A stretch of 64,000 nucleotides of DNA from Cherax quadricarinatus (Eukaryota; Arthropoda; Malacostraca; Decapoda; Parastacidae), in the NCBI RefSeq assembly GCF_038502225.1, contig NC_091301.1, positions 23,863,008 through 23,927,007 of the forward strand. Direction: 5' to 3'. The notes beneath the pieces are model-generated. The model did not search any database. It worked only from the letters and a program-made list of their open reading frames with translations, and was not told the DNA's origin. The translations under genes were made by a program, and so were the position numbers. Positions 32,340 to 44,303 of this stretch are shown piece by piece. The stretch's first letter is position 1, and each line of letters begins with the position of its first letter.

Positions 32340-33530
32340 CCCAGGGCCGGGTGGTCACAACTGAACCATTCCCATGCATGGGGGTTTCAAACTGAACCAT
32401 TCCTCCATGCAGGGGACCACCGAACCTTTCCCCAGGGAAGGTGATCAAAACCCGGAAACCATTCCTCCAGCAGGGTGATCCAACTGAACCCTTTCCCCTC
32501 CATGCATTGATGCTAACTAAAACCATTTCCTCCCAAAAATGATCACAATAACCTTTCCCCCCATGCATGGTGATCACAATTTTAAACCCAAATTCCCCAT
32601 GCATGGTGATCAAACTGAACCTTTCCCCTCCATGCATGATGGTCACAATTAAAACCTTTCCCTCCATGCATGGGTCCAACGAACCATTCCTCCACAGGGT
32701 GATCAAAACCCGAACCATTCCCCATGCATGGTGATCACAACTGAACCTTTCCCCATGCATGGTGACAAAACTGAACCTTTCCCCTCCAGAAGGGATCAAA
32801 CTGAACCTTTCCCCCATGCATGGTGGTCACAACTAAAACCATTTCCTCCAGGGGGCATGGTGATCACAACTAAAACCTTTCCCCCCATGCATGGTGGTCA
32901 CAACTGCCTTTCCCTCCATGCATGGTGATCAAATCAAACCTTTCCCCCGTAAAGGTGGTCACAATAAACCTTTCCCCATGAAAAGGTGTCCAACCCCCCC
33001 CCCCCGGGCCGGTGATCACAACTAAAACCATTCCCCGGGACGGTGGCCAACTGAACCTTTCCCTTCATGCTTTGGTGATCCAACGGGAACCATTCCTTCA
33101 TGGGGGGATCACAACCCGAACCATTCCTCCATGCATGGGGGATCAAACCGAACCATTTCCCCAACGGGGATCATAACTGAACCATTCCTTCATGCATGGT
33201 GATCAAAACCCGGAAACCATTCCCCCATGCATAGTGATCACAACTGAACCTTTCCCCATGCATGGTGATCCAACAACCATTCCTTCATGAAATGGTGATC
33301 AAACTGAACCTTTCCCCTCCATGCATGGTGATCACAACTGAACCTTTTCATCCATGCATAGTGATCACAACTGAACCTTTCCCCAAAAAAGGTGTTAACC
33401 GAACCATTCCTCCATGCATGGTGACGGGCAACTGAACCTTTTCCCCATGCATGGTGATCATAACGGGAAAACCCCAGGTAAAAATCATCCCGAACCATTT
33501 CCCATGCATGGTGATCACTGATTGGGGGTT
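32340..33530. repeat. 34-bp minisatellite with paired palindromes (about 35 units)
   Basis: The unit is approximately CCATGCATGGTGATCACAAC then TGAACCTTTCCCCT. Intact units contain two adjacent 8-bp palindromes, CATGCATG and GTGATCAC. The array runs about 1.2 kb and its units are corrupted by homopolymer-type errors. Frames over it are meaningless. Confidence 0.9.
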
Positions 33531-33904
33531 ACTGATCCCTTTTACATGGCAGGGGAATAGGAAAAACCCGGTTCTTCCCTCCAGGATCGAAATTAGGCCA
33601 GTACGACCAGTATTGGGGAGAATGGACAAAAACAGCAAGCACCAAAAGGGGAGGGCAACATGGGTACGGGGAAAAACCACTAAGATTTTAACACCCCGTT
33701 TGTGTTGCTAACATTCGGGTTAAAAACAAAAAAGAAAATCCACAGGGTTAATTATATAAGTGGGGGGTCAGAGAAATAAATTCACTGTCTGAGCTTTCAC
33801 AGATCATTAAAGGGATGGGGTTTGAAGTGATTTTTTGGATACAAAAACTATTTTTTTTAAATATTTTTAAAAAATGAACTTCACGGGGAGGGTTTCCCTA
33901 AACG

Positions 33905-34830
33905 CTTTTAGGTGGGGTGGAAGTGCGGGTTGGGGGTGAATAAAAAAGGTTGGTGGGGAGTATAGGTGGGGGTGGAGAATTTAAGGAGAACGGGTTGGGG
34001 GTGGAGTATTAGCGTGGGTGGGGGAGGTAAGGGTGGAGTACTAGTGTTTGGGGGGGAAGGTGGGGTGGAGTACAAATTTTTAGGAGAACAGGTGAAGGGA
34101 GTACTAGTGTGGGTGGGGAGTACAGGTAAGGGTGGAGTACTAGTGTTGTTGGGGAGTACAGGTGGGGTGAAGAAATTAGTAGGTGGGGATACAGGTGTGC
34201 ATGGAGTACAAAAGGTGAGGAAAAAAGGGGGTATCCCAGTGTGGTTGGGAATACAGGTGTGAGGGGAGTCCCAATGTGGGTGGGGGGGCAGGTGGGGGAG
34301 GAAAAAAAAAAGGGTGGGGAGACAGGGGGGGGTGGGGGAGAATAGAAAAGGGGGGTTGGGTACAGTGATTACAGGTGGGGGGGAAAAAAAACCGGCAGGT
34401 TGGTTCGAAACCGGGACGGGGAGGGGGGGCGGTACTGCAGCACATGTGGGGGGGCAATACTGCAGTATGGAGGGGGGGCATTTCCGCAGTAATGGGGGTG
34501 CGCATATTGCAGTACATGGGGGGGGGTGGTAAAAGGGATGAGAGGGGAGAAAATTAAAGATAAGACGGGATTGGGGAAGGGCAGGAGGGGGAGGGGGGGG
34601 CGAGCACCATAACAAGCAGAGCGCCCCGGGAGGGGGGGGAACTGAGCACAGAGGCTACGACCGGGGTTGGGACAGGTCCTCCCACACCCCCCTAAACAAA
34701 AACCACGGAAAAACGGGGGCGGGCACAGGGGTTTACGGACAAAGGGGGGACAGGCACATGGACGGACGGAAAAAGGGGGTTGGTCGTTGGACGAGGGACA
34801 AAAGGGGGAAGGCACATGGACGGAAGGGAA
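33905..34830. repeat. G-rich minisatellite (GGAGTACTAGTGTGGGTGGG type) and related satellite
   Basis: 33,905-34,380 repeats GGGTGGAGTACTAGTGTGG and GGGGAGTACAGGTG words. 34,420-34,520 repeats GGGCAATACTGCAGTATGG. 34,680-34,830 repeats GGCACATGGACGGA. Three adjacent minisatellite families share G-rich character. Confidence 0.7.
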
Positions 34831-35384
34831 ACTTTTTAAAACTTAAATAAAATAAGGGATGTAAGGGGACTTATCTTGAAAGACTTTTTCCCGCCTCACA
34901 GCCGTCCCTGTGGGGCCTGTAAGGGCTTTTAAAAAATTTTAAATAAAAATTTTTTGGGTGCTGGTCAGTATTTCAATAACTGAATACTGACGAGAAATCT
35001 ATATTTTGTTGAAAAAAAATTTCCAAACCCAGGTGTATGGAAATTTTAGAAAAATGAACTGGCTACTTCTGCGCCAGCTGATCGGGACTAGTAACATTTA
35101 TGACTAGACCTACCTGGTCTGTATCTGCCCCATATTGAATTGGTTTGGCTTTCCTTTTTTTAAACAACCCCTTTTGGAAAATTAAAAAACCAGCCCAAAA
35201 AAGGATCGCAACACCTGCCCCAAATTTTGGGGAAAATTTAAAAAATTTATATTTGAAAAACATAAAAGACCCTCTGAAAACATAGCCGGATTTTTTTACC
35301 GGAAAATTTGGTTTCCACAAGGGGCCCGGTTTTGTCAAACCCAAATTTTTTAAATTTTTTCCAGAAAAAGTTTTTGAGGCTGTT

Positions 35385-36585
35385 AAAAACAATAAAGAAT
35401 TTTTTATTATTTACTTAGATTTTAGTAAGGTTTTTAATAGAGTTCCGCACCAAAACTGTTAAAGGGGCACCCTATGGGGGGGAAAAGTGTTCTGGATCGA
35501 GTCATGGCTCACTGACGGGAAGCAGAAAAAATCCAAAATGGGGTTAAATCCGGGGTCTGAAAAGGGTGGGTTCCACGGGAAATCAGTTTTGGGGCCCGTT
35601 GTTGTTTATAAAATTAATGATTTTGGGATAAAGGGGAATTTAAATAGTGATAGGGAGAAAATTTCCCCGGATGACACAAAGATAGGTGGGATAATTGATT
35701 AAAACGTAGATTTTAAAGGGAAACCCCAAAAAAAGGATTTAAAAAAAAACTTATTTTTGGTCAGAAAAGTGGCAGATGCAGTTCAATGTAGATAAATGAA
35801 ATTCTAAGTTTTGGGGGGCCCCATAACCCTAGTACCTATAATTTAAAAAGGGATGTAAAACCCAGCCATACAAAACAAAAGGACTTCGGGGTTATGGTGA
35901 GAAACCCAAACCAAGACAGCAATGCCAAATACGTAATAAGGCAAATAGATTACGGGGTTTTATATCAAGAAGTGAAGCAACAGAAGCCCAGAGGTCATAC
36001 TGCAGCTTTAAAACATCATTAGTAAGGCCTCACCAAAGTTTAAAACCACCCCGCCCTGGCCCTCCTGTATTAAAAAAAGGGACATAAATTAAAGGGAAAA
36101 CATTCAGCGGGGATGACTTAAAAAATAATAGCATTAGAAACTTTTGGAAAGATTGAAGACTCAATTACATTAACTTGTTAGAAAAAGGGGGGAACCTGAT
36201 CGGTGTAAAAAGGGAAGATAGGAAATTAAAAAAGGGAATATTAATAAGGTCTTAAGGATGTCTCTCCAAGAGAGAACCCGCAGAATGGATTTAAATTAGA
36301 AATTTTTAGATTTAAAGGACATAGGAAAGTATTTTTTTGGAAAAATGGGTATTTGGGATGGGAACAGCTCACCAAGGTATTGAGGCTGACTTTGGGTATT
36401 TTCCAAACCCAGGTTGGATAAGCAGGGTGGGAGGGGGGGGATTTTGGCCCTTTCACATCGGAGCTTTTTTTGGGGGGCATTAAAAATTGCGGGGAAAATG
36501 TTTTATTAGGGGGATGAATTGTTGACCTGCCTAGTATGGGCCAAGGCCCCTGCGGGTTTCCTTTTCTTATGTTTTTATGTTCACG
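35385..36585 (+). mobile_element. LINE-D reverse transcriptase to 3' end, corrupted
   Basis: Pieces of one RT appear in order: YLDFSKVFNRVPH (about 35,404-35,451), WIESWLTDGKQ, SVLGPVV, then PDDTKIGG with the Asp pair at 35,670-35,675 (FADD expected), WQMQFNVDK at about 35,768-35,794, KDFGVMV, and near the end NGFKLE-like and FRFKDIGKYF-like segments (about 36,285-36,335). The 3' text CTGCCTAGTATGGGCCAAGG follows. It parallels the clean C-terminal copy at 58,240-58,722. Confidence 0.8.
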
Positions 36586-36589
36586 TTTT

Positions 36590-37195
36590 GTTTATCATTC
36601 ACAGTCTTATCATTTAAAGAAGCTAATCACACTTCTTTTTATCTCGTGTCTATTGCGATACTCTTTTTAAAAAAACGTTTGGGATCAGTTTTTCTTTTCG
36701 TTATCCCAGCGTTAATGCCCCCGGGGGGTTAAAAGCCTTTCTTTTTAATAACCCCCTCCCCACACCTTGCTTGCCCCAGCTACAAAAAAAATACAGATTT
36801 TTGTTTTCCCCTTCCCACCGGGGAACCCAAAGCAGAATCCCTTGATTTCAAGATATGTCTCAACCTTGGTTCAATGTCCCAAAAGGGGAAAAAAAGTGGG
36901 GGTTTAAATTTTCCCCTGAAATTTTTCCTGTTGTGACAGAAAATTATTTACATTTAGAACTCACTTTGGGTTGCAAACTCTTTGCAAAGAAGTAAATGAC
37001 CAAAACTGGTACCCCGCTGGTTAAACTTTTTTTTAAATTACTTGATGGGGAAAGTAAACAAGATGTTCCCCCGGGGGCGGGAACCCCGGGGCAAAAAAGG
37101 GGCAAAACAAATATCCTGGAAAAAAAATTTTTCCCACACACAGGGGCGAGATCATGGACAGACACAAAAGGGGAGGACACATGGGAGGCCCTCCA
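36590..37195. other. Low-accuracy sequence, nothing recognised
   Basis: No motif or repeat assigned. Confidence 0.45.
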
Positions 37196-37198
37196 AAA

Positions 37199-37264
<66 letters not shown>

Positions 37265-37387
37265 CAAAACCCCCCTTTGGCCTAGTGGTCTAACCCCAAT
37301 GTCCCTTTGGGACAAAATGGAAACCCAACCACACACACAAAACAACAGGCCTGGGGGCCCAACGGACAGGGCCCTGGGGACAAAAAA

Positions 37388-37448
<61 letters not shown>

Positions 37449-37584
37449 ACACACACACATTATACACAACAAAACACAACACACACACATGAATGCACAC
37501 ACACCAAACACAAAAACAGGGCATGCCACACACAAACAAACACACACACACACACACACACCCCTCACAAAACCTCACACACGC

Positions 37585-37647
<63 letters not shown>

Positions 37648-37648
37648 C
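37199..37648. repeat. (CA)n microsatellite cluster
   Basis: Three long CA tracts (37,199-37,262, 37,390-37,460, 37,540-37,645) with interspersed CA-rich sequence. Thr/His-rich and Cys/Val-rich frames here are artefacts. Confidence 0.95.
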
Positions 37649-37739
37649 ATACAAAAACTCATACCACAACACAAAACACACCCCAAAAGAACCAGGAAGG
37701 GGGATAAAGAAAAAAACGGGGTGATGGGGGGACACACTG

Positions 37740-40210
37740 GCTGAGGTGGAAGAAGAGTTTCACTCGAGCAGAGCAAAGTTACGGGTAAGGGGCGATTTCA
37801 ACCACGGGAGAGGGGGACGGGGAAAACCGGGGCCCATGGGGCCCCAAAACATGGAGACCCAAAAAGATGGATGTGGTATTTAAAAACCTTCTATGCATAA
37901 AACATGCGGGACAAAAACCAGAGAGAGAGGGGGGGGATGAGCCAAAGACTGGATCTTGTGTTCCCCCTTTGAGAACCGGGACATCAAAAAGGACATCCCC
38001 ACGAGGGGCCCCCTTTGGGGAAAAAAAGGATCATGTGGTTCTGAGTTTTACTATATAATGAGTTACAAGGGGGGGGTAACAGGGAAAAAGGGGACAGGGC
38101 CCAAAATATAAAAGGGGGATCCCGGAAGGGGATGAGAAACTTCCCGCAGGGGGGGTTTAGTGGGGCAAAAGAAATGGGGGAAAATCAGTAAACGAGAATA
38201 AATGGCAAAAAGTGCAAGGAAAAGGAAAATTTTGTTTTCCCCGGGGAAAAAGAAAAAAATAGGAAGACCAAAAAAGAGTCCTTTGGGTTTTCCCGAAGGT
38301 GTAGGGAGGCAAAAAATAAATTAAAAAGAGAATGGAAAAGGTACAGGAGGCATAGGACCCAGGAAAAAAAAAGGAGATTAGTAGAAGAGCCAGAAACGAG
38401 TATGCGGGAGATAAGGAGGGGGGCCCACGTATGAAAACGAATAGCATCGAAAGTCAAACCCGACCCGGGAAATCGGTTTTAGCCACATTAGGAAAAAAAC
38501 AGTCAAGGGCCCGGTGATAAGGCTTGGGGGAAAGAAGGGGGAACTCACAAGAAACCCATCAAGAGGTATGTGGGGGAGCCCAACAGAGATTTAAGGAATT
38601 TAAAAGTAAAAAGGGAAAGGAATTTTGGGGGACAGACCAGATGGGGACACCCCAACAAAGGGAAACACCAACAAGGGGTTGGGCAATCCCTAAAAGAGAG
38701 GGGGAGGTGAAGAAACTGTTAAGGGCATACCAAAGGGAATGGGACCAAATCCTCCATGGGTCCTTAGAGAGGGCAGATATGTTGTGCGACAATTTTCCAC
38801 AATCTTCAACACATCCCTGGGAAAATGGGGAACTCCCGATATGGAAGAACCAAAAATAGTTCCCATTTTTTCAAAAAAGGGAAAAAAGGACCAAACTATA
38901 GACCCGGGTCATTGACGGGATAGTATTTCAAAATTAAAGGGGGAAGATTATCAGGAGGAGGTTTGGAACCCCGGGAAAGGGAAAAGGAGATAAAAACCAA
39001 CCAGCACGGATTTTTACGGGGAAAAAATCCTTTTGTCCCAAAACCCTTTTGGGGTTTTATGATAAAAAAACAGAAGTAAGACAAAGAGAGAGGGGGTTGA
39101 TTGCATCTTTTTGGGTTTCAAGAAGGCCTTTTAACAGTTTCCCCCAAAGATTAGTGCAGAAGCCAAAAAGCATCAGGGGCTTTTAACAGGAAGGGCCAAA
39201 GAAATTTTGGGTCAGAGAATACCTGACAGGGGGGCAACAACGAGTCATGGTACAAATTTTTTTTATCAATGGGCACCGTGACGAGGGGGTCCCCACAGGG
39301 GTCTCCTAGGACCAAAAATATTTTTTAATGGGGGAAATGAGGGGAAAGGGGTTTGACCAGAAGGCCCCGTTTCAGATGTAAATTAATAAAGGGAATTAAA
39401 CGATGAGGGCCAGGCAGGGCTTCAAAAAGACCTGACAGACTTTGGGCACCTTTCCCGCAAATGGCTTTCAAACTTTAAACCTGCCAAATGCAAAGTCATG
39501 AAGATAGGGGGAAAGGGAAAGAAGACCACAGACAGAGATGCAGGGAAAAAAGGGGTCAAAACCCCCAAGGAGAAAGATCTTGGGGGGAGTATAACCAAAG
39601 AGCATGTTCCGGAAGCACACATCAAAAAGATAACTGCTGGGCATATGGGCGCCTGGCAAACCTGGGGAAAAGCATTTTGACACCTTAGAAGGAATCATTC
39701 AAGACACTGTACACCGTGTATGTTTAGCCCATACTGGAGAGGGGCACCTTTTTTGGGAAACCCCCCCCCTTTTATAAAGCACGTCAAGAAACTAGAGAAA
39801 GTACAAAGGTTTGCAAAAAGGGTTCCAGAGCTTTTGGGGAAATTGGGGCCCCGAAGAAAAATTAAGGGGGAAAACGGGCCCGGGCACACTTTAGCAGGAG
39901 GGTCAGGGGAAAAGATAAGACATATAAAATACTGATGGAATAGACAAGGTACAAGGACAGGATGTTCCAGGGGGGGGATGGAAAAAGGGGGCCCCAAAAT
40001 TAAAACACAAAAGAGCCGGGGATATAGGGGAAATATTTCTTTTAGTCATAGAGTTGTAAGGCAGTGGAAAGTGAAAATGACGTAGTGGAGGCAGGGAAAC
40101 CCTAAAAGTTTTTAAAAGAGGGTTTTTTTGGCTTCAGGGGCGGGGGAAAAGGGCCCAAACAACTGGAAAAAGGCGGGGTGGGAGCCAGGGCTCCACCCCA
40201 ACCACAAAAG
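37740..40210 (+). mobile_element. LINE-C copy 1, endonuclease end to 3' tail, corrupted
   Basis: An endonuclease remnant (GATTTCAACCACGGGAGA, i.e. DFNHGR, at about 37,793) and KDHVVL at about 38,025 precede a basic linker. RT fragments follow: a FKKAF-like segment at about 39,120 and AACAACGAGTCATGG at about 39,235. Then come CCAAATGCAAAGTCATGAAG at 39,484-39,503 and TCAGGGGAAAAGATAAGACA. The 3' part ends AACCACAAAAGGAGAAAAACACACAC, leading into CA repeats. Confidence 0.75.
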
Positions 40211-40605
40211 GAGAAAAACACACACACAACACACACATAATTCACACACACACACGTACCATATAAAACCAGTGTCCCAACGAATTTAAGGGCAAAAAGG
40301 TAAAATTTAAAACATTGTTTTATTTAAAAGGCCTAGTGTTTTAATCGATAAAAGTTTAGGAAAAAATGGAACACACGTACCTATCAACAGGCCTAGTGTC
40401 TAATCGAATTTCCAGGACAAAAAATTAAACTAAAACACACACACACCTAAAAGAAAAAAAACACACACACAAAACACACACACATGCAAACACACACACA
40501 CATGCCCCACACACACACATGCACACACACACACATGGGACACACACACACACACAAACACACAAAACACACACACCCAAACCCCAAATGAGAATCCCTT
40601 TTACT
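40205..40605. repeat. CA-rich tail region with 61-bp unit repeats
   Basis: Between CA tracts there are about three copies of a ~61-bp unit containing AGGCCTAGTGT and TAATCGAAT (about 40,262, 40,328 and 40,388). The same unit follows LINE-C copy 2 at 43,767 and 43,828. Confidence 0.7.
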
Positions 40606-40619
40606 CCAACCCACTCACT

Positions 40620-43525
40620 GGGTTCCCCCTGCCACCAACCTTTTTCACAAACCCCACCCCAAAAACGTCCCTTATGGGCATTCTGACCCCACCCCCCATC
40701 AACACATACCCCACTCACCACAGCCCCATATAGGCCCCCCCCTGGCCCCCCTCCCCCAACCCCAATATACTTTCAAAAGACCACAATGATAGAAAAGAAA
40801 CTAAAAAAGGGTTTTGGGACAAAAATGCGGATGGAAAATGAATAAACATGAGGAGTGGGAATAAAGAACCCTGAAAAAAACCCCCAAAATCATAGCAGTC
40901 ACAGGAAAAAAAAACTCGCTGAGATAATAAAGGGAAAATCCTTTCCCAAAAGGAAAATTTAGATCCCGAAAAAAAAAATTAAGAATAAGGGGAGGAGGGG
41001 TTTCACTGCTCATAAAAAACCAATGGGGATTTTAGGAAATGGAAGGCATTGGGCATGATTGGGGAAAAGAGACATTTAGGTACAATTCAGGGCCGGAGAA
41101 CATAAAACTGGCTTTGGGGTGATGTATAAAACCCCCCCAGAACTGCAGGAGGCCAAGAGAGGACTAAGAAACAACAGGGTAGGGAAAACACATTTGGGGG
41201 GCAAAAGAGTCACTGGGGCAACAAACATGAATCAATTTCCCCCAAAAGGGGTCCTAAAAAATGGGGCCCTCCCAAAAAAGGAGAAAAAGATGATTTGGGG
41301 TTTGGGACTTGAAAAACCCCCATCAAACAAAGTTTTAACAACCAAAAGAGAGGATTTTTTGAAAACGGGTTCCCTTTGGTTCAATCCGGGGGAATTTAGA
41401 CATCGAGGAAAATTTCGGGGGCCCCTTGGGTTTTACGGGGTCATTTGGCCCCGAGTTTTACTATATAGGGGAATTCCCAAATGGGGGAAGGGAAAGGGAA
41501 ATAAAGGGGCAGGGCCAAAAAAAAAGGGGGGGACTACAAGGTATGAAACCCCGGGGGTTCCCGGGGGCAGAGAAAAAAGGGAAAATAGTAAACAATTGGG
41601 TGGAATTTTGGCAACAAAAATAAGGGGGGAAGAAAGTTTTTTCCCCGGAAAAAAGAAATAATAGGAAGACCCCAAAATTTTTTCCTTGGTTTTTCCCCAA
41701 GGTGGGGGCAAAAAGTTTTAAAAAAGAAGAATAAAAAGGACAGGAAAAGGCCAGGGAAAACAAAGGGGATTTTGTAGAAGAAAGAAACGAGTATGCGGGG
41801 AAAGGGGGGAGGCCCAGAGACAAATGAAACAAAGCATCGAAAATCAAATCTGAAACCCGCTGTATAGCCCATTAAAGAAGACAAAAGTTAAACCCGGTGA
41901 TAAAGGGTGAGGAAAGAAGGTGGGGAACCCAAGAAACGATCAAGAGGGAGGAGCCCAAAACAGATTTAAGGGGTACTGTGGAAGGGAAAGGGCTCTGGGA
42001 AACCAAAGGGGGCACCAAAAGGGAAACAAAAAATCCGACGACATACATACAGATGAGGAGGTAAGAAAAATAAACCGGGAATATCCTTTAAAGGCAATGG
42101 GGCCGACAAATCCCCGCGGGGCCCCGAGAGGGGGCCCGATATTTTGCACTACTTACCCCAATCTTCAAAACATCCTGGAAATTGGGGAATAATTTATAAA
42201 GGGAAAACAGCAAATGGTCCATTTTTGCAAAGGGGACAGAAAAAAGGCACCCAAAAAAGGGCCCCGTCAAGAGTATAGTATAAAAATTATGGAAAGATTA
42301 AAAGGGGGGAGGTGGGTAAGAATTGGGGGGAAAAAGTTAAACAAAACCACACGGAAGGAACTTGGGGAAAAAACAAAACCCTTCCGGGGTTTTTAAGGGA
42401 AAAAAAGGTAAAAACAAGAGAGGGGTGGGGGATTAAAATTCTTTTACTGCAAGAAGGCCTTTACACAGTTTTTCAAAAGATTAGTGCAGAAGCTAGAGCA
42501 TCAGGCGCAAAAAAGGGAAGGGAAATTTACTGATAAAAGAATACCAAAGGGGGCAACAACGAGTCAAGGGCAATAATGATGTATCCCTGGGCACCGGAGA
42601 GCGGGGGCCCACAGGGGCCGGGCCTAGGACCAAATTTCGGCTTTGGAACAGAAACACAAGGGACGGGAAGGGGTTTGACCAAAAGTCCCGTTTTCAGATG
42701 ATGGAAGGGAGAATTTAAACTGATTTAGGACCAAAGGGCTTCAAAGAGACCCGGGCAGACTTGGGCACCCGGTCCAAAATTTCAATTTTAACCCCCAAAC
42801 AAAGTCATGGGAAAAAAGGTTTTAAAAATTCAGACAGAGATAGGTTAAAAAACCCAAAGACTGCAAACCTTTACTCAAAGAAAGATCTTGGGGGGATAAA
42901 ACTTCATGTTCCGGGAAGGGACACATCAATCCCGAAACCCAGAAAGGAAGGGCCCGGCAAACCTGAGAACAGCATTCCAACCTTTTGTAAGGGGAAACAT
43001 TCAAGACACTGCAACCTTTTATGCCAGGCCCATACTATATGCAGCACTTTTGGAACCCGCACTTGATAAAGCACGCCCAAAAAACCCAGAGAAAATACAA
43101 AAGGGTTTTCAACAAGGTTTTTCCAGAGCCAAAATGTCCTTATAAGAAAGATTAAGGGGAACGGGCCCCCTCGAATCAGGCAGGAGGGCGGGGGGAGCAT
43201 GATAACGACATATAAAAAATGCGGGGAAAGGGAAAAAGGGGGACAAGGGCAGGATGTTCCAGGGGGGACAAGAAAAAAGAGGCCAATTGGGAAATTGAAG
43301 ACACAAATGAGTCAGAGAGATAGTAGGGAAAATTTCTTCAGTCATAGAGTTTTAAGGCAGTGGGAAATTTAAAAATTGTAGTGGAGGGAGGAACCATAAA
43401 TTTTAAGACGAGGTTTGATAGTTTCGGGGCGGGGAGAGAGGGGCCCCCTAGCAAAGGGGAAGAGGCCCAGGAGCCGGAAATCCGACCCCCGCAACCCAAA
43501 TAGGTGAGGGGGAAAAAGGGGAGTA
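40620..43525 (+). mobile_element. LINE-C copy 2, endonuclease to 3' tail, corrupted
   Basis: The endonuclease segment (GGGVSLL-like and IKNQWGF-like at about 40,990-41,030; NIKLAL at about 41,099; MYKTPPELQE at 41,125) is followed by the linker (ACGAGTATGCGG at about 41,790). RT fragments follow (CAGTTTTTCAAAAGATTAGT at about 42,464; CAACAACGAGTCAAGG). The C-terminal part (CTTCAGTCATAGAGTTTTAA at 43,336) ends in CGCAACCCAAATAGGTGAG, then GTACACAC. It parallels copy 1 with an offset of about 3.33 kb at the RT. Confidence 0.75.
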
Positions 43526-43526
43526 C

Positions 43527-43578
43527 ACACAAAACACATGCATGCACAACACACACACATGCACACACACACACATGC

Positions 43579-43632
<54 letters not shown>

Positions 43633-43681
43633 CACACTACACAAAAATCTACAACACACACAAACCCCCACAAAACACAAA

Positions 43682-43731
<50 letters not shown>

Positions 43732-43745
43732 ATATAATATATATT
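43527..43745. repeat. (CA)n and (TA)n microsatellites at LINE-C copy 2 tail
   Basis: CA tract 43,580-43,632 and others, then TA tract 43,698-43,742, directly after the GGTGAG...GTACACAC tail. Confidence 0.95.
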
Positions 43746-43761
43746 TCACAACACAGTCCCC

Positions 43762-43886
43762 ATATACAGAGGCCCAAAGGGCTAATTGAATGTGCCCAAG
43801 ACAAAAGGGGAAAAAACACAAATAAAACAACAGGCCTATGTCTAATCGAATGTGCCTAGGAAAAAAGGAACTAAAACACACTGCCC
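43762..43886. repeat. 61-bp unit repeat, two copies
   Basis: Units at about 43,767 and 43,828 share GGCCTA...GTCTAATCGAATGTGCCTAGG and end in AACTAAAACACAC. They match the units after LINE-C copy 1. Confidence 0.7.
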
Positions 43887-44303
43887 TAATTTGGGGGTTA
43901 AGGGGAAAACAACCCCGAAGACACTGGAGGACAAAGAGATAGGGGGGTATGGGTAATGAAAACAAAATACTGAGAGGAATCGACAAAAGGGGGACAGAGA
44001 CAAAACCCCCGAGATTGAAAACAGCAAAAAAAGTGGCACAGTTGGGAAACTTAAAAATTTAGATGAATCACAAGGATGTTAAAGGGACTTCAAACATAGA
44101 AAATTGTTAGGGAAATGGGAAAAGTCGGGGAAATGGGTGTATTGGGTGGAATCCATAAAAGCTTTTTAAAAAGAGATAAGGTCGCCCCGGGGCAGGAAGA
44201 GGACCCCAGTAGCAGCCGTGAAAAAGGCAGAGCCAGGAATTGGGTCAACCCCACAACCACAACTAGGGGAAAGGGGTACACACACACACACACACACACA
44301 CAC
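43887..44303 (+). mobile_element. LINE-C subfamily 3' end, 5'-truncated, with (CA)n tail
   Basis: It starts within the C-terminal coding region (GAAGACACTGGAGGACAAAG) and ends CCCACAACCACAACTAGGGG followed by CA repeats at 44,279-44,303. It differs from its neighbours (GATGAATCACAAGGATGTTA), so it is a distinct subfamily and not a copy of the same unit. Confidence 0.7.
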
